This document shows positions 24,922-35,307 of a stretch of DNA of 64,000 bases, in pieces. Numbering within the stretch: the first letter of the stretch is position 1; every line of letters begins with the position of its first letter. This DNA comes from Paraburkholderia sp. GTDB taxonomy: Bacteria > Pseudomonadota > Gammaproteobacteria > Burkholderiales > Burkholderiaceae. Below the pieces are notes generated by a model. That model was not told where the DNA came from, ran no database searches, and worked only from the letters and a program-made list of their open reading frames with translations. The translations under genes and the position numbers were made by a program. The DNA lies in the NCBI RefSeq assembly GCF_004298475.1, contig NZ_SCRP01000035.1, positions 53,318-117,317 of the forward strand, read 5' to 3'.

Positions 24922-27216
24922 ATGTCGAATTCCGCCACGACCAAGCTTCGCGAAGCCGCACTCGATTATCACGAGTTTCCCACTCCGGGAAAGATCGAGA
25001 TCGCGCCAACCAAACAAATGCTCAACCAGCGCGATCTCTCGCTTGCGTACTCGCCAGGCGTGGCGTTCGCGTGCGACGCGATCGTCGACGATCCGCTGAA
25101 CGCATCGCGCTTCACCGCACGAAGCAACCTTGTCGGCGTCGTGACGAACGGCACGGCGGTGCTCGGCCTCGGCAACATCGGGCCGCTCGCCTCGAAGCCG
25201 GTCATGGAAGGCAAGGCGGTGCTCTTCAAGAAGTTCGCGGGCATCGACGTGTTCGACATCGAACTCAACGAGTCGGACCCGCACAAGCTCGTCGAAGTGA
25301 TCGCTGCGCTCGAACCCACCTTCGGCGGCATCAACCTCGAAGACATCAAGGCGCCCGACTGCTTCATCGTCGAGCGCGAGTGCCGCAAGCGCATGAAGAT
25401 TCCGGTCTTTCACGACGACCAGCACGGCACCGCCATCGTCGTCGCCGCGGCCATCACGAACGGCCTGAAAGTCGTCGGCAAGAACATCAAGGAAGTGAAG
25501 CTCGTCGCGTCGGGCGCGGGTGCTGCGGCGCTCGCCTGTCTCGACTTGCTCGTCGATCTGGGCATGCCGCTGGAGAACATCGTCGTCACGGATCTGGCGG
25601 GCGTGGTCTACAAGGGCCGCACCGAACTGATGGACCCGGTCAAGGAGCGCTTCGCGCGCGAGACGAACGCGCGCACGCTCGCCGAAGTCATGGCGGACGC
25701 GGACATTTTCCTCGGCCTTTCGGCGGGCGGCGTGCTCAAGCCGGAGATGGTCACCGGGATGGCCGCGAAGCCGCTGATCCTCGCGCTCGCAAACCCGACG
25801 CCGGAAATCCTCCCTGAACTCGCGCTCGAAGTGCGCCCGGACGCCGTGCTCGCCACCGGCCGCACCGACTATCCGAACCAGGTCAACAACGTGCTGTGCT
25901 TCCCGTTCATCTTCCGCGGCGCGCTCGATGCGGGCGCAACGACGGTGACGCGGGAAATGGAAATCGCGGCGGTGAACGCGATTGCCGACCTGGCGCGCCA
26001 GGAGCAGAGCGACGTCGTCGCCACGGCGTACGGCATTCAGGACCTGCAGTTCGGCTCCGAGTACCTGATTCCGAAGCCTTTCGATCCGCGCCTGATCGTC
26101 AAGATCGCGCCGGCCGTCGCGAAGGCGGCGATGGACTCGGGTGTTGCGACGCGTCCGATCGAGGACATGGACGCCTACGAACAGCACCTGCAGCATTTCG
26201 TGTATCAAAGCGGCACGACCATGAAGCCGATCTTCCAGCTCGCGCGGTCGGTCGAGCCGGAGAAAAAGCGCATCGTCTTCGCGGAGGGCGAAGAAGAGCG
26301 CATCTTGCGCGCGGTGCAGATCGTCGTCGACGAAAAGCTTGCGAAGCCCATTCTGATTGGCCGCCCGGCGGTGATCGAGCAGCGCGCCGCGCGCTACGGC
26401 CTGCGTCTGGTCGCGGGCCAGGATTACACGGTCGTCAACACGGACCACGACGAGCGCTACCGCGACTTCTGGCAGAGCTACGCGAAGCTGATGGCCCGCA
26501 AGGGCATCACGCCGCAAATGGCGAAACTCGAAATGCGCCGCCGCACCACGCTGATCGGCTCGATGCTCGTGAAGCGGGGCGAGGCCGACGGCATGATCTG
26601 CGGCACGATCAGCACGACGCATCGGCATCTGCACTTCATCGACCAGGTGATCGGCAAGAAGGAGGGCTGCAGCGTCTACGCGGCGATGATCGGGCTCGTG
26701 CTGCCGAACCGCCAGATCTTCATCGTGGACACGCACGTCAATATCGACCCGACACCGGCCCAGCTCGCCGAGATCACGATCATGGCCGCCGAGGAAGTGC
26801 GCCGCTTCGGCATCGAGCCGAATATTGCACTGTGCTCGCACTCGAACTTCGGTTCGAGCCTCGCGCCTTCGGCGCAGAAGATGCGCGATCTGCTCGACAT
26901 CCTGAAGGAGCGTGCGCCCGATCTGCGGGTGGACGGCGAAATGCACGGCGATGTCGCGCTCGACCCGCACATGCGCCACGAGATCCTGCCCGATTCGACC
27001 CTCGAAGGCGAAGCGAATCTGCTGATCATGCCGAACATCGACGCGGCAAACATCTCGTACAACCTGCTCAAGACGGCGGCGGGCAACAACATCGCGATTG
27101 GCCCGATTCTGCTTGGCGCGGCGAAGCCGGTGCATGTGCTGACAGCTTCGGCGACGGTGCGCCGCATCGTCAACATGGCGGCGCTCGTTGTCGCGGATGT
27201 GAACGCCTCGCGTTAA
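24922..27216 (+). CDS. maeB: NADP-dependent malic enzyme, MaeB type
   Basis: Two-domain protein of 764 residues. The N-terminal half is malic enzyme (oxidative decarboxylation of malate to pyruvate): [14 protein letters not shown], the metal site in [11 protein letters not shown], and the cofactor glycine motif in [13 protein letters not shown]. The C-terminal half, from about residue 440, is a phosphotransacetylase-like domain with probable regulatory function in this class. Start at 24922 ([17 protein letters not shown]) matches the family. A TACAAT box at 24872-24877 may be the -10. A GC hairpin follows the stop. Confidence 0.95.
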   Translation: MSNSATTKLREAALDYHEFPTPGKIEIAPTKQMLNQRDLSLAYSPGVAFACDAIVDDPLNASRFTARSNLVGVVTNGTAVLGLGNIGPLASKPVMEGKAVLFKKFAGIDVFDIELNESDPHKLVEVIAALEPTFGGINLEDIKAPDCFIVERECRKRMKIPVFHDDQHGTAIVVAAAITNGLKVVGKNIKEVKLVASGAGAAALACLDLLVDLGMPLENIVVTDLAGVVYKGRTELMDPVKERFARETNARTLAEVMADADIFLGLSAGGVLKPEMVTGMAAKPLILALANPTPEILPELALEVRPDAVLATGRTDYPNQVNNVLCFPFIFRGALDAGATTVTREMEIAAVNAIADLARQEQSDVVATAYGIQDLQFGSEYLIPKPFDPRLIVKIAPAVAKAAMDSGVATRPIEDMDAYEQHLQHFVYQSGTTMKPIFQLARSVEPEKKRIVFAEGEEERILRAVQIVVDEKLAKPILIGRPAVIEQRAARYGLRLVAGQDYTVVNTDHDERYRDFWQSYAKLMARKGITPQMAKLEMRRRTTLIGSMLVKRGEADGMICGTISTTHRHLHFIDQVIGKKEGCSVYAAMIGLVLPNRQIFIVDTHVNIDPTPAQLAEITIMAAEEVRRFGIEPNIALCSHSNFGSSLAPSAQKMRDLLDILKERAPDLRVDGEMHGDVALDPHMRHEILPDSTLEGEANLLIMPNIDAANISYNLLKTAAGNNIAIGPILLGAAKPVHVLTASATVRRIVNMAALVVADVNASR

Positions 27217-27221
27217 GCATC

Positions 27222-27246
27222 GGCGCCGGCTGGAGAAGCCGGCGCC
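27222..27246 (+). terminator. GC-rich hairpin after maeB
   Basis: Perfect 10-bp stem GGCGCCGGCT / AGCCGGCGCC with a 5-base loop, 5 bases after the maeB stop. No T-run follows, so termination efficiency is uncertain. A second weaker stem (AAGCGGCG / CGCCGCTT) lies at 27270-27300. Confidence 0.5.
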
Positions 27247-27477
27247 GCCGGAGCAATCGCGCCCCGTAAAAGCGGCGTGCCCGAAACAGGCGCGCCGCTT
27301 ACGCCGCTCCGCCCGGCCTCTGGTCAGGCCTTTGTAAAATCTACTGATTTCTGCCTTGTGCACAGTCAACGAGCGACCGTCCCGCCCCGGCGAACGTTGC
27401 TTCCGGGGTGCTTTAGCGATACCCTTACAATTTTGATGGTCGTCGAACGCAGAAACCGACAAGCGGGAATCTCGTAA

Positions 27478-27990
27478 ATGGCGCGCACGGGGCTGCAAAG
27501 CCGGGAATCTGAACTGGAACCCCAGCTGAAACGCAACGCTGCAGGTAAATCCGCTGGGCTAACCCATTGTTTCGACGGCATTCGCCGGGTGGCGACAGCC
27601 GCAGCGCTGGTCGTTGCGGCAACCTTCGCGACGGGCGGATTCGTACCCGCGCAGGCGCGAAGCACGCCTTCCGCAGACGTTGCGGGAGAAGTTGCTGCGG
27701 ACGTCGGCACGATTGCCGTCAGCCAGTTGCCGTCCGAAGCGGTCAATACGCTCGGACTCATCGCGGCGGGCGGTCCTTATCCGTTCGCCAAAGACGGTGT
27801 CGTGTTCGGCAACTTCGAGCGGATGCTGCCGTACCACCGGCGCGGCTATTACCATGAGTACACCGTACCGACGCCTCGCGCGCGCAATCGCGGCGCGCGT
27901 CGCATCGTCTGCGGCGGCCCGTTGCGGCAGACCGGCAACTGTTACTACTCCGACGACCATTACGCCAGTTTTAAGCGAATTGTTGAATGA
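27478..27990 (+). CDS. Secreted guanyl-specific ribonuclease (RNase Sa/T1-like)
   Basis: Protein of 170 residues with an N-terminal hydrophobic segment (about 38-59) ending in PAQA, giving an exported form of roughly 110 residues. The catalytic domain aligns well with Streptomyces RNase Sa: LPSEAVNTLGLIAAGGPYPF, DGVVF, then YYHEYTVPTPRARNRGARRI and DDHYASF. By that alignment the base is E127, the acid H161, and R138 and R142 bind phosphate; E114 corresponds to the guanine-binding glutamate. All are present, so activity is expected. The inhibitor gene follows after 16 bases. The long basic N-region before the hydrophobic core is unusual for a signal peptide. Confidence 0.88.
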   Translation: MARTGLQSRESELEPQLKRNAAGKSAGLTHCFDGIRRVATAAALVVAATFATGGFVPAQARSTPSADVAGEVAADVGTIAVSQLPSEAVNTLGLIAAGGPYPFAKDGVVFGNFERMLPYHRRGYYHEYTVPTPRARNRGARRIVCGGPLRQTGNCYYSDDHYASFKRIVE

Positions 27991-28006
27991 CACCGGGAAG
28001 AGCGGA

Positions 28007-28609
28007 ATGAGCGAGAACATCTACGCGCACGACCCGCGGGTCGCGAGCGATCCGTTCGCGGCCGGGGAAGGCAACCTGTTCCAGCGAGTCATGCAGATGA
28101 AGCACGACGAACAGGGTCAAATGCAGGGACAGACGCAGGATCAGCAGGATCAGGCGCAAGGACAAGCGGCGCCCGCCGAGGGCGGCGCGTCTTCAGCAGA
28201 CGAGGAAGGCATGAACCTGTTCTCGACGGTCCGGCCGAACATCGTCCAGTCGATCCGCGCGTTTCGCGTGCAGGATCTTCACGACGAGGCGCAGCGCCTC
28301 GAGCAGCATTTCCTCTACGCCTACTGCGCGAACGCGAAGAGCAAGCAGGAAGTGCTCGAAACCATCGCCACGTCGTTTCTGTTTCCGAAGCATTTCGGCA
28401 AGAACTACGACGGGCTGTACGACTGCCTGACCGATCTCGTGCAGAAGGCAGGCGAGCAACCGGGCTTCGTGGTCGTCCTTGACGGACTGCCGATCGCGCA
28501 GAAGTTCGACAAGGACGGGCGCGAGACGCTGCTCGACGTGTTTCGCGAAGCCTCCGAATACTGGGGCGAGCGCAAGGTGCCGTTCCGCGTCTTCTATTCA
28601 TTCGCCTGA
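28007..28609 (+). CDS. Barstar-family ribonuclease inhibitor with extended N-terminus
   Basis: Protein of 200 residues. The C-terminal half (about 80-200) is a barstar domain with the hallmark FPKHFGKNYDGLYDCLTDL and a downstream helix ending in VPFRVFYSF; the acidic residues of the first motif contact RNase active sites in barstar. The N-terminal 75 residues are unlike barstar and include a Gln/Asp/Gly-rich tract (about 36-52). It starts 16 bases after the RNase stop, so nuclease and immunity are made together. It is cytoplasmic, protecting the cell from enzyme not yet exported. Confidence 0.88.
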   Translation: MSENIYAHDPRVASDPFAAGEGNLFQRVMQMKHDEQGQMQGQTQDQQDQAQGQAAPAEGGASSADEEGMNLFSTVRPNIVQSIRAFRVQDLHDEAQRLEQHFLYAYCANAKSKQEVLETIATSFLFPKHFGKNYDGLYDCLTDLVQKAGEQPGFVVVLDGLPIAQKFDKDGRETLLDVFREASEYWGERKVPFRVFYSFA

Positions 28610-28673
28610 CGCCCGTCGTCGGCACCCGGCACTCCGCAGAAAGCTGCGCACCGCTCGCGCGCAAGCTCCGCTC

Positions 28674-28717
28674 AGGCCCGCCTTCCGCTAAAGAGACAAC
28701 GCGGAAACGGCGGGCCT
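28674..28717. terminator. Bidirectional hairpin between barstar and rsmE
   Basis: Outer stem AGGCCCGCC / GGCGGGCCT (9 bp) continued by TTCCGC / GCGGAA (6 bp) around a 12-base loop, with a two-base bulge. It lies between two convergent stops. Confidence 0.65.
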
Positions 28718-28725
28718 TGTCGTTT

Positions 28726-29466
28726 CTACCAGCCGCCCCAGCGCGCGGCCAGTGCCGCAAGAACCGCGATACCGGCCGTTTCGGTGCGCAGGACGCGCGG
28801 CCCGAGCCCTACCGGAACGAAGCCGTGGCTCTCCGCGGCCGCCTCCTCCGCCGACGAAAATCCGCCTTCCGGCCCCACCAGCACGATCACTTCGCCCCTG
28901 GGCGGATCGTGCGGCAGCGACGCGAACGACGCGTTCGCACGCGGCGAGAGGATCACGCGCAGCTCGCCTTCAGCCGCTGTTTTCGGCATGCCGCCGAGCC
29001 AGGTGCCGATTTCGCGCGACGGCGCGACATCGGGCAGACGGTTCCGCCCGCATTGTTCGCATGCCGACTGAACAATGCGCTTCCAGTGCAGCTGGCGCCG
29101 CTGCGCGCGCTCGCCCGAGAGGCGCACGACGCTGCGCGACGTGGTGAGCGGCACGAAGTTCGTCGCGCCCAGTTCCACGGCTTTTTCGATCAGCCAGTCC
29201 ATCTTGTCGCTGCCAGCGATGCCCTGGGCGAGCGTGAGCCGGTACGGCGGCTCGGCTTCGACGTCGCGAAACGAATCGACGCGCACCTTCGTGTCGCGGC
29301 GCTCCATCTCGACGATTTCGGCGCTGTATTCGCCGCCCTCGCCGTTGAAGAGCACGATCGTGTCGCCGGGCTGCAGACGCAGCACCTGGACGTGTCGCGT
29401 GACTTCGTCGGGCAGGACGACGAGATCGCCGGACGGCAGCGGGCTGCCGACGAAAAAACGGGGCAT
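28726..29466 (-). CDS. rsmE: 16S rRNA (uracil1498-N3)-methyltransferase
   Basis: SPOUT-class methyltransferase of 246 residues that modifies U1498 of 16S rRNA using S-adenosylmethionine. The C-terminal knot is clear in VLVGPEGGFSSAEE and LGPRVLRTETAGIAVLAAL; the N-terminal PUA-like part contains HVQVLRLQPGD. The start at 29466 (MPRFFVG) is the normal family start. It lies 19 bases downstream of the VOC protein gene. Confidence 0.95.
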   Translation of the reverse strand: MPRFFVGSPLPSGDLVVLPDEVTRHVQVLRLQPGDTIVLFNGEGGEYSAEIVEMERRDTKVRVDSFRDVEAEPPYRLTLAQGIAGSDKMDWLIEKAVELGATNFVPLTTSRSVVRLSGERAQRRQLHWKRIVQSACEQCGRNRLPDVAPSREIGTWLGGMPKTAAEGELRVILSPRANASFASLPHDPPRGEVIVLVGPEGGFSSAEEAAAESHGFVPVGLGPRVLRTETAGIAVLAALAARWGGW

Positions 29467-29485
29467 AAGACAGGTTCTCATTGCT

Positions 29486-29899
29486 TCAGTGCAGGTGGCG
29501 AGCAAGCGCCCAGCGGTAGCCGTCGAGGTCTTCGACCTGTGCGAAACGGTCTCCCCAGAACTGGTTCTGCGGCTCACTCAGCGATTTCGCGCCGGCTTCG
29601 AGGGCCCGCGCATAAACCGCGTCGACATCGTCGACATATAGATAAAAAGACTGTGGGGCGATTGCCCCCGCGCTCTTCGGCGTGTGCGCCGTCGAGCCGA
29701 ATGCGCCCTCCGGCGCAAACATCACAATCAACTGGTCGTGGTAGGTCATCTCCACGTGCATGACTGCGCCATCGTCCTCCACGCAATCGCGCACGACGAA
29801 TCCGAACGCCGACTCGAAAAATACCATCGCCGCGCGTGCATCGCGCACCGTCAGATAGGGCGTCAGCCACGGCACGCCTGCGGGGCGGGATGAGGGCAT
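29486..29899 (-). CDS. VOC family protein (glyoxalase/bleomycin resistance-like)
   Basis: Protein of 137 residues with the vicinal-oxygen-chelate fold: PYLTVRDARAAMVFFESAFGF at the start, HVEMTYHDQLIVMF in the middle, and the second half with FYLYVDDVDAVYARALEAGA and WGDRFAQVEDLDGYRWALA. It resembles the PhnB-like uncharacterised subgroup. Start at 29899 has GGAGAT six bases before. Substrate unknown; it probably shares a transcript with rsmE. Confidence 0.85.
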   Translation of the reverse strand: MPSSRPAGVPWLTPYLTVRDARAAMVFFESAFGFVVRDCVEDDGAVMHVEMTYHDQLIVMFAPEGAFGSTAHTPKSAGAIAPQSFYLYVDDVDAVYARALEAGAKSLSEPQNQFWGDRFAQVEDLDGYRWALARHLH

Positions 29900-29997
29900 C
29901 GAGTATCTCCAGATTTCGCGGTTCGGACGGGTGACTGCAGTGCCCGAGGGACGCGCGCTCAAGGCACGCAGAACATAATTTTGCAGAACTGCGGTCG

Positions 29998-30861
29998 CTA
30001 TGGATCCAGGAATCGACCTAGTTTGTCGCGAACCGTCCACGGCGTAGCGAAGAGCGCGGCGTGCAGATTCGCATCGTAAAAGCGCAGGCTAACGATTGCG
30101 CGTTCTTCAAGACGCGTGCACAGCGTGGCCGTATCGATGGCAACCGGGTCGAGCCGGTCGCTCGCGACGGCCATGAGCCAGAGCGAGCCGTAGAGCGGCA
30201 CGTAAGCGGCGAGCGGGCGCACCACGGCGAACGAGGCGCGCAGGCCGTCGAGCAGTGCGCCGATACGCGCCGCATGGTGATAGGGCGAGCCGAGATGAAG
30301 CGAGATCAGCGCGTCGGCGGTCATCACGCGCTTGAGCGCCGTGTAGAACGTCGTCGTATAGAGGCCGGCGGCGGGCGAATCAGGCGGGGTTAGATCGAAT
30401 ACGACGAGATCGAACTGTTCCTGCGTCTGGTTCACGAACGCCGCGGCGTCGCCGATCACCAGTTCGACGCGCGGATCGTCGAATGCGCCGCCTCGCACCT
30501 GCGGCAAGTAGTCGCCGGTCAGCCGCACGACGTCGGCGTCGAGTTCGGCCACGACGATGCGCGCGATGTCAGGATGACGAAGCAGCTGGCGCGCGGCGCC
30601 GCCATCGCCGCCGCCCAGCACGAGCGCCGTGCGCGGCGCCGGATGCGTGAGCGCGGCCGGGTGCGTCATGCATTCGTGGTAGACGAATTCGTCGCCGGCG
30701 GACGTCATCGGGCGGCCGTCCAGCGCGAACAGGCAGCCGAGTTGCGGCGTATCCCAGACCTCGATGCGCTGCCAGGCCGAATCCACACAGGCGAGGCGGT
30801 GCGCGCCGGGGAAGCCGTACAGGGCGTCGGCGGCGGGATGGAAGAGGAGCGGGACGTTCAC
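29998..30861 (-). CDS. speE: Spermidine synthase (polyamine aminopropyltransferase)
   Basis: Enzyme of 287 residues transferring an aminopropyl group from decarboxylated S-adenosylmethionine to putrescine. Key segments: CVDSAWQRIEVWDT, the YHECMTHPA loop, nucleotide-binding LVLGGGDGGAARQLLRH, and the catalytic aspartate region in VFDLTPPDSPA. Translation begins at GTG (30859-30861). A TATAAT on the same strand (30919-30924) lies about 58 bases upstream and is a good -10. Confidence 0.92.
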   Translation of the reverse strand: MNVPLLFHPAADALYGFPGAHRLACVDSAWQRIEVWDTPQLGCLFALDGRPMTSAGDEFVYHECMTHPAALTHPAPRTALVLGGGDGGAARQLLRHPDIARIVVAELDADVVRLTGDYLPQVRGGAFDDPRVELVIGDAAAFVNQTQEQFDLVVFDLTPPDSPAAGLYTTTFYTALKRVMTADALISLHLGSPYHHAARIGALLDGLRASFAVVRPLAAYVPLYGSLWLMAVASDRLDPVAIDTATLCTRLEERAIVSLRFYDANLHAALFATPWTVRDKLGRFLDP

Positions 30862-31423
30862 GGATGCGGGCGCGACCGGCCTGACCGGCCGCGCTGTCTA
30901 AAAAATGGGCAACGCCGCATTATACGAGGCTAAACGCGCCTGTCGTTCGTTGCGGTGTCACACAGTTCGCGCGCGCCGAAGCCGGCACACGCCCGGCATG
31001 CGCCCGGCACGCGTGCGGTGTGCCTGCGCGCGTGCCCGAAGCGCAGGCGCAACGGCGCTTTGCGGGCGAAATCCGCGCGCTGTCGGTTCCTTTGCGCACG
31101 GGCCGAAACCCGGCGGTGGGCGGCTCGACAGGCGCGTATCGAACCGCCGCCGTGCGGTCCCGGCGCGCTCTTCAGTTATCCCCGCATGTATCCCGTCAGG
31201 TATCCCGAAAATGCCCTTCTGTGACGCGCATGTGTCAGGGATAGCCCGCATGTTCTGATAGAATATTTCGCTTTGCAGCCCCTTCCGTTTGCTCTGGCCT
31301 TCTTGCGTCTCCCGGCGCCGCACCGTGCGCCGGAGCAGCTATCCCGCCGAGCTTCCGGATCCCCGCGCTGCGGTGCGCGAGCGTCGCGCATGCCGCTTTT
31401 TGCACTCGTTCCCCGGACTCGAC
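30862..31423. other. Intergenic region between speE and tkt
   Basis: 562 bases with no convincing gene. It holds the probable speE -10 (TATAAT on the minus strand, 30919-30924), two 11-bp units CGCCCGGCATG / CGCCCGGCACG (30990-31011), several TATCCC words near 31170-31210, and a TAGAAT box at 31259-31264 that could be the tkt -10. Confidence 0.55.
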
Positions 31424-33457
31424 ATGACGACCCCGTCCTCAGCCTCCCCAGCTACCACCCAATTGATGGCCAACGCGATCCGCGCGCTGTCCATGGACGC
31501 TGTCCAGCAAGCGAATTCCGGCCACCCCGGTATGCCGATGGGTATGGCGGAGATCGCCGTCGCGCTGTGGTCGCGCCATCTGCGCCACAACCCGTCGAAC
31601 CCGCACTGGAGCGACCGCGACCGTTTCGTGCTGTCGAACGGCCATGGCTCGATGCTCCTGTACTCGCTGCTGCATCTGACCGGCTACGACCTGCCGATCG
31701 GGGAGCTGAAGAACTTCCGTCAACTGCACTCGAAAACGCCGGGCCACCCCGAATACGGCATCACGCCGGGCGTCGAAACGACCACCGGCCCGCTCGGCCA
31801 GGGTCTGGCGAACGCGGTCGGCATGGCGCTCGCCGAAGCGCTCCTCGCGGCCGAGTTCAACAAGGCCGACGCGAAGATCGTCGATCACCACACGTACGTG
31901 TTCCTCGGCGACGGCTGCCTGATGGAAGGCATCTCGCATGAAGCCTGCTCGCTCGCCGGCACGCTCAGGCTGAACAAGCTGATCGCGCTCTACGACGACA
32001 ACGGCATCTCGATCGACGGCGACGTCGTGAACTGGTTCCACGACGACACGCCCAGGCGCTTCGAAGCGTACGGCTGGAACGTGATCGCGCACGTGGACGG
32101 CCACGACGTCGACGCGGTCGACGCCGCCATCGCGAAGGCGAAGGCTTCGGACAAGCCGACGCTCATCTGCTGCAAGACCATCATCGGCAAGGGCGCGCCC
32201 ACCAAGCAGGGCGGCCACGACGTGCACGGCGCGGCGCTCGGCGCGGAAGAAATCGCGAAGTGGCGCGCGGCGTCGGGCTGGAAGTGGGAGCCGTTCGTGC
32301 TGCCGCAGGAAGTCTATGCCGACTGGGACGCCAAGGCGGCCGGCGCGAAGTTCGAAGGCGCGTGGAACGACGCATTCGCGCAGTACGAGGCGAAGTACCC
32401 GGTCGAAGCCGCGGAATTCGCGCGCCGCATGGCCGGCAAGCTGCCCGCCGACTGGGCGCAGAAGGCCGCCGCGATCGTCGCGGGCGCCGATGCGCGCCAG
32501 GAAACCGTTGCGACCCGCAAGGCGTCGCAGCAGGCGATCGAGGCGATCGCCGCCGTCATGCCCGAGCTGCTTGGCGGCTCGGCCGACCTGACCGGCTCGA
32601 ACCTCACCAACTGGAAGGCCTCGAAGCCCGTGCGCGCGGGTGAGGGCGGGATCAAGTGGGGCAATCACGTCAACTACGGCGTGCGTGAGTTCGGCATGAG
32701 CGCCGCGCTCAACGGCATCACGCTGCACGGCGGCTACAAGGCGTTCGGCGGCACGTTCCTCACGTTCTCGGACTACAGCCGCAATGCGCTGCGCGTGGCC
32801 GCGCTGATGAAGTGCCCGTCGATCTTCGTGTTCACGCACGACTCGATCGGCCTTGGCGAAGACGGCCCGACGCACCAGTCGATCGAACACGTCGCGAGCC
32901 TGCGCCTGATCCCGAACATGACGCTCTGGCGTCCCGCCGATACGGTCGAAACCGCGGTGGCCTGGACCCAGTCGATCGGGCATCATGGCCCGTCGTGCCT
33001 CGTGTTGAGCCGCCAGAACCTGCCGTACAGCGAGCGCTCCGACGCGCAGATCGAGAACATCGCCCGCGGCGGCTACGTGCTGCGCGACTGGAACGACGAC
33101 ATCCCGGGCCGCAAGATCATCCTGATCGCGACGGGTTCGGAAGTCGAACTGGCGCTGAAGGCGGTCGAGCCGCTGCAGCGCGAGGGCATCGGCGCCCGCG
33201 TGGTCTCGATGCCGTCGACCAACGTGTTCGACAAGCAGGACGCCGAGTATCGCGAGCACGTGCTGCCGAAGGGCGTGCGTTGCGTCGCGATCGAAGCGGG
33301 CGTGACGGACTTCTGGCGCAAGTACGTCGGCCTGGAAGGCGGCGTTGTCGGTATCGACACGTTCGGCGAGTCGGCTCCGGCCGGTGTACTGTTCAAGCAC
33401 TTTGGTTTCACGGTCGAGCACGTGGTTGCCACGGCGAAGGCCGCGCTCGATTACTGA
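31424..33457 (+). CDS. tkt: Transketolase
   Basis: ThDP-dependent enzyme of 677 residues of the non-oxidative pentose phosphate pathway, transferring two-carbon ketol units. Recognisable segments: [31 protein letters not shown], the ThDP motif beginning [13 protein letters not shown], and in the second half [16 protein letters not shown] with catalytic residues and [15 protein letters not shown]-terminal domain typical of transketolase ends the protein. It is followed by gap, so two Calvin/pentose/glycolytic genes are adjacent, a usual Burkholderia arrangement. Confidence 0.97.
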   Translation: MTTPSSASPATTQLMANAIRALSMDAVQQANSGHPGMPMGMAEIAVALWSRHLRHNPSNPHWSDRDRFVLSNGHGSMLLYSLLHLTGYDLPIGELKNFRQLHSKTPGHPEYGITPGVETTTGPLGQGLANAVGMALAEALLAAEFNKADAKIVDHHTYVFLGDGCLMEGISHEACSLAGTLRLNKLIALYDDNGISIDGDVVNWFHDDTPRRFEAYGWNVIAHVDGHDVDAVDAAIAKAKASDKPTLICCKTIIGKGAPTKQGGHDVHGAALGAEEIAKWRAASGWKWEPFVLPQEVYADWDAKAAGAKFEGAWNDAFAQYEAKYPVEAAEFARRMAGKLPADWAQKAAAIVAGADARQETVATRKASQQAIEAIAAVMPELLGGSADLTGSNLTNWKASKPVRAGEGGIKWGNHVNYGVREFGMSAALNGITLHGGYKAFGGTFLTFSDYSRNALRVAALMKCPSIFVFTHDSIGLGEDGPTHQSIEHVASLRLIPNMTLWRPADTVETAVAWTQSIGHHGPSCLVLSRQNLPYSERSDAQIENIARGGYVLRDWNDDIPGRKIILIATGSEVELALKAVEPLQREGIGARVVSMPSTNVFDKQDAEYREHVLPKGVRCVAIEAGVTDFWRKYVGLEGGVVGIDTFGESAPAGVLFKHFGFTVEHVVATAKAALDY

Positions 33458-33468
33458 GCATGCTTTAA

Positions 33469-33490
33469 GGGCCCGCGTTCGCGCGGGCCC
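33469..33490 (+). terminator. Hairpin after tkt
   Basis: Perfect 9-bp stem GGGCCCGCG / CGCGGGCCC with a TTCG tetraloop, 11 bases after the tkt stop. There is no T-run. Confidence 0.6.
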
Positions 33491-33576
33491 GCTGCTGTGT
33501 GCGCCGCACGGAACGCCCGGGTACGGGCGCAGGCGGCGCCGGGATCGGAAATTTTTCAGCCATCAGGAGATAAACC

Positions 33577-34587
33577 ATGACTATTCGCGTCGCTATCAAC
33601 GGCTATGGCCGTATCGGCCGTAATACGCTTCGCGCGTTCTACGAGAGTGGCAAGAAGCACGACATCCAGTTCGTCGCAATCAACGACCTCGGCGACGCGA
33701 AAACCAACGCGCATCTGACGCAATACGACACGGCGCACGGCAAGTTCCCGGGCGAAGTCTCGGTGGACGGCGACTACCTCGTCGTCAACGGCGACCGTAT
33801 CCGTGTGCTGGCCAACCGCAACCCGGCCGAACTGCCGTGGGGCGAACTGGGCGTCGATGTCGTGATGGAGTGCACGGGCTTCTTCACGAGCAAGGAAAAG
33901 GCGAGCGCGCACCTCAAGGGCGGCGCGAAGAAGGTCATCATCTCGGCGCCGGGCGGCAAGGACGTCGACGCGACGGTCGTCTACGGCGTGAACCACAATG
34001 TGCTGAAGGCCGAGCACACGGTCATCTCGAACGCTTCGTGCACGACCAACTGCCTCGCACCGCTCGTCAAGCCGCTGAACGACAAGATCGGCCTCGAAAC
34101 CGGTCTGATGACGACGATCCACGCGTACACGAACGACCAGGTCCTGACGGACGTCTACCACGAAGACCTGCGCCGCGCGCGCTCGGCCACGCAAAGCCAG
34201 ATTCCGACGAAGACGGGCGCTGCCGCTGCGGTCGGCCTCGTGCTGCCGGAACTGAACGGCAAGCTGGACGGCTACGCGATGCGCGTTCCGACCATCAACG
34301 TGTCGGTTGTCGACCTGTCGTTCATCGCGAAGCGCGACACGACGGTGGAAGAAGTCAACGCGATCATGAAGGAAGCCTCGGAAGGCGCGCTCAAGGGCAT
34401 CCTCGGCTACAACACGGCGCCGCTGGTTTCGATCGACTTCAACCACAACCCGGCTTCGTCGACGTTCGACGCCACGCTGACCAAGGTTTCGGGCCGTCTC
34501 GTGAAGGTGTCGAGCTGGTACGACAACGAGTGGGGCTTCTCGAACCGCATGCTGGACACGACGGTTGCGCTCGCAAACGCGAAGTAA
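33577..34587 (+). CDS. gap: Glyceraldehyde-3-phosphate dehydrogenase, type I
   Basis: Enzyme of 336 residues that oxidises glyceraldehyde 3-phosphate with NAD and phosphate. N-terminal cofactor motif [10 protein letters not shown], catalytic cysteine in [13 protein letters not shown], and the conserved [14 protein letters not shown] near the C-terminus. An AGGAGA site precedes the ATG by 7 bases. Strong terminator after the stop. Confidence 0.97.
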   Translation: MTIRVAINGYGRIGRNTLRAFYESGKKHDIQFVAINDLGDAKTNAHLTQYDTAHGKFPGEVSVDGDYLVVNGDRIRVLANRNPAELPWGELGVDVVMECTGFFTSKEKASAHLKGGAKKVIISAPGGKDVDATVVYGVNHNVLKAEHTVISNASCTTNCLAPLVKPLNDKIGLETGLMTTIHAYTNDQVLTDVYHEDLRRARSATQSQIPTKTGAAAAVGLVLPELNGKLDGYAMRVPTINVSVVDLSFIAKRDTTVEEVNAIMKEASEGALKGILGYNTAPLVSIDFNHNPASSTFDATLTKVSGRLVKVSSWYDNEWGFSNRMLDTTVALANAK

Positions 34588-34635
34588 GCGCGCGCTGTTC
34601 CGGACGACGGGCACTGCCTCGCACCTCGTAGTACG

Positions 34636-34665
34636 AAAAACCGTCCCTTCGGGGGCGGTTTTTTT
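34636..34665 (+). terminator. Intrinsic terminator after gap
   Basis: A-rich 5' flank, stem CCGTCCC / GGGGCGG (one T-G pair) with TTCG loop, then seven T. Confidence 0.92.
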
Positions 34666-34694
34666 CGGGGCGCACGTTCTGCACGTCCAAAGCA

Positions 34695-34724
34695 AAACGC
34701 CACGGCCCGAAGGCCGTGGCGTTT
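34695..34724 (-). terminator. Intrinsic terminator of fur
   Basis: Perfect 13-bp stem AAACGCCACGGCC / GGCCGTGGCGTTT with a 4-base loop; on the minus strand it is followed by a T-rich run. It lies 30 bases after the fur stop. Confidence 0.9.
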
Positions 34725-34753
34725 GCGTTTTACTCTACCGCGCAGCGTTTGAA

Positions 34754-35182
34754 TCAGTGCTTGCGGTACTGGCAGTTCTCCTTCGTGCACACGCCGTAGA
34801 GCGCGAGTGCGTGCTCCTGCAGCTTGAAGCCCCGGTCGCCGGCGATCGTCTGCTGGCGCTTTTCGATTTCGGGATCGAAGAATTCCTCGACGCGTCCGCA
34901 GTCGAGACAGACCAGGTGATCGTGGTGGTTACCCTCGTTCAGCTCGAATACCGCCTTGCCCGATTCGAAGTTGCTGCGCGTGAGCAACCCGGCCTGCTCG
35001 AACTGCGTGAGCACGCGGTAGACGGTGGCAAGGCCGATGTCGAGCTCCTCGGTCAGCAGGTGTCGATAGACATCCTCTGCGGTCAAGTGGCGCACCGTGC
35101 TGTGCTGAAAAATCTCCAGGATCTTGAGTCGAGGCAGCGTCGCCTTGAGCCCGATATTCTTGAGATCGGCTGGATTGGTCAT
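34754..35182 (-). CDS. fur: Ferric uptake regulator Fur
   Basis: Regulator of 142 residues. N-terminal winged helix with [16 protein letters not shown] and [16 protein letters not shown], histidine-rich metal segment [18 protein letters not shown], and a C-terminal [11 protein letters not shown] cysteine pair. It represses iron uptake genes when bound to ferrous iron. It is divergent from bamE, the standard arrangement in beta-proteobacteria. A CCTGG/CCAGG inverted repeat lies in the shared promoter region. Confidence 0.97.
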   Translation of the reverse strand: MTNPADLKNIGLKATLPRLKILEIFQHSTVRHLTAEDVYRHLLTEELDIGLATVYRVLTQFEQAGLLTRSNFESGKAVFELNEGNHHDHLVCLDCGRVEEFFDPEIEKRQQTIAGDRGFKLQEHALALYGVCTKENCQYRKH

Positions 35183-35193
35183 GACTATTAATC

Positions 35194-35212
35194 CCTGGAG
35201 TACAATACCAGG
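35194..35212. promoter_or_regulatory. fur/bamE divergent promoter region with inverted repeat
   Basis: CCTGG and CCAGG form a 5-bp inverted repeat around AGTACAATA, which contains TACAAT (plus strand) and, read on the other strand, TATTGT: possible overlapping -10 boxes for bamE and fur. Confidence 0.45.
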
Positions 35213-35307
35213 CTCTTATGTTAATGCGGTTTGCTGTTCCGGTCATCTTCGACACAGATCTTCGTAGAACAAGCGCGGCTTCGCGACAAGCCCGCACGGT
35301 GAGGGAA

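Noticed and set aside
24907-27498. Long open frame opposite maeB
   Set aside because: Fully antisense to a well-supported malic enzyme gene with poor amino acid composition; a GC-driven shadow.
31140-31260. Riboswitch or attenuator before tkt
   Set aside because: The region has TATCCC words and a possible -10 but no conserved riboswitch core or terminator/antiterminator pair that I can fold by eye.
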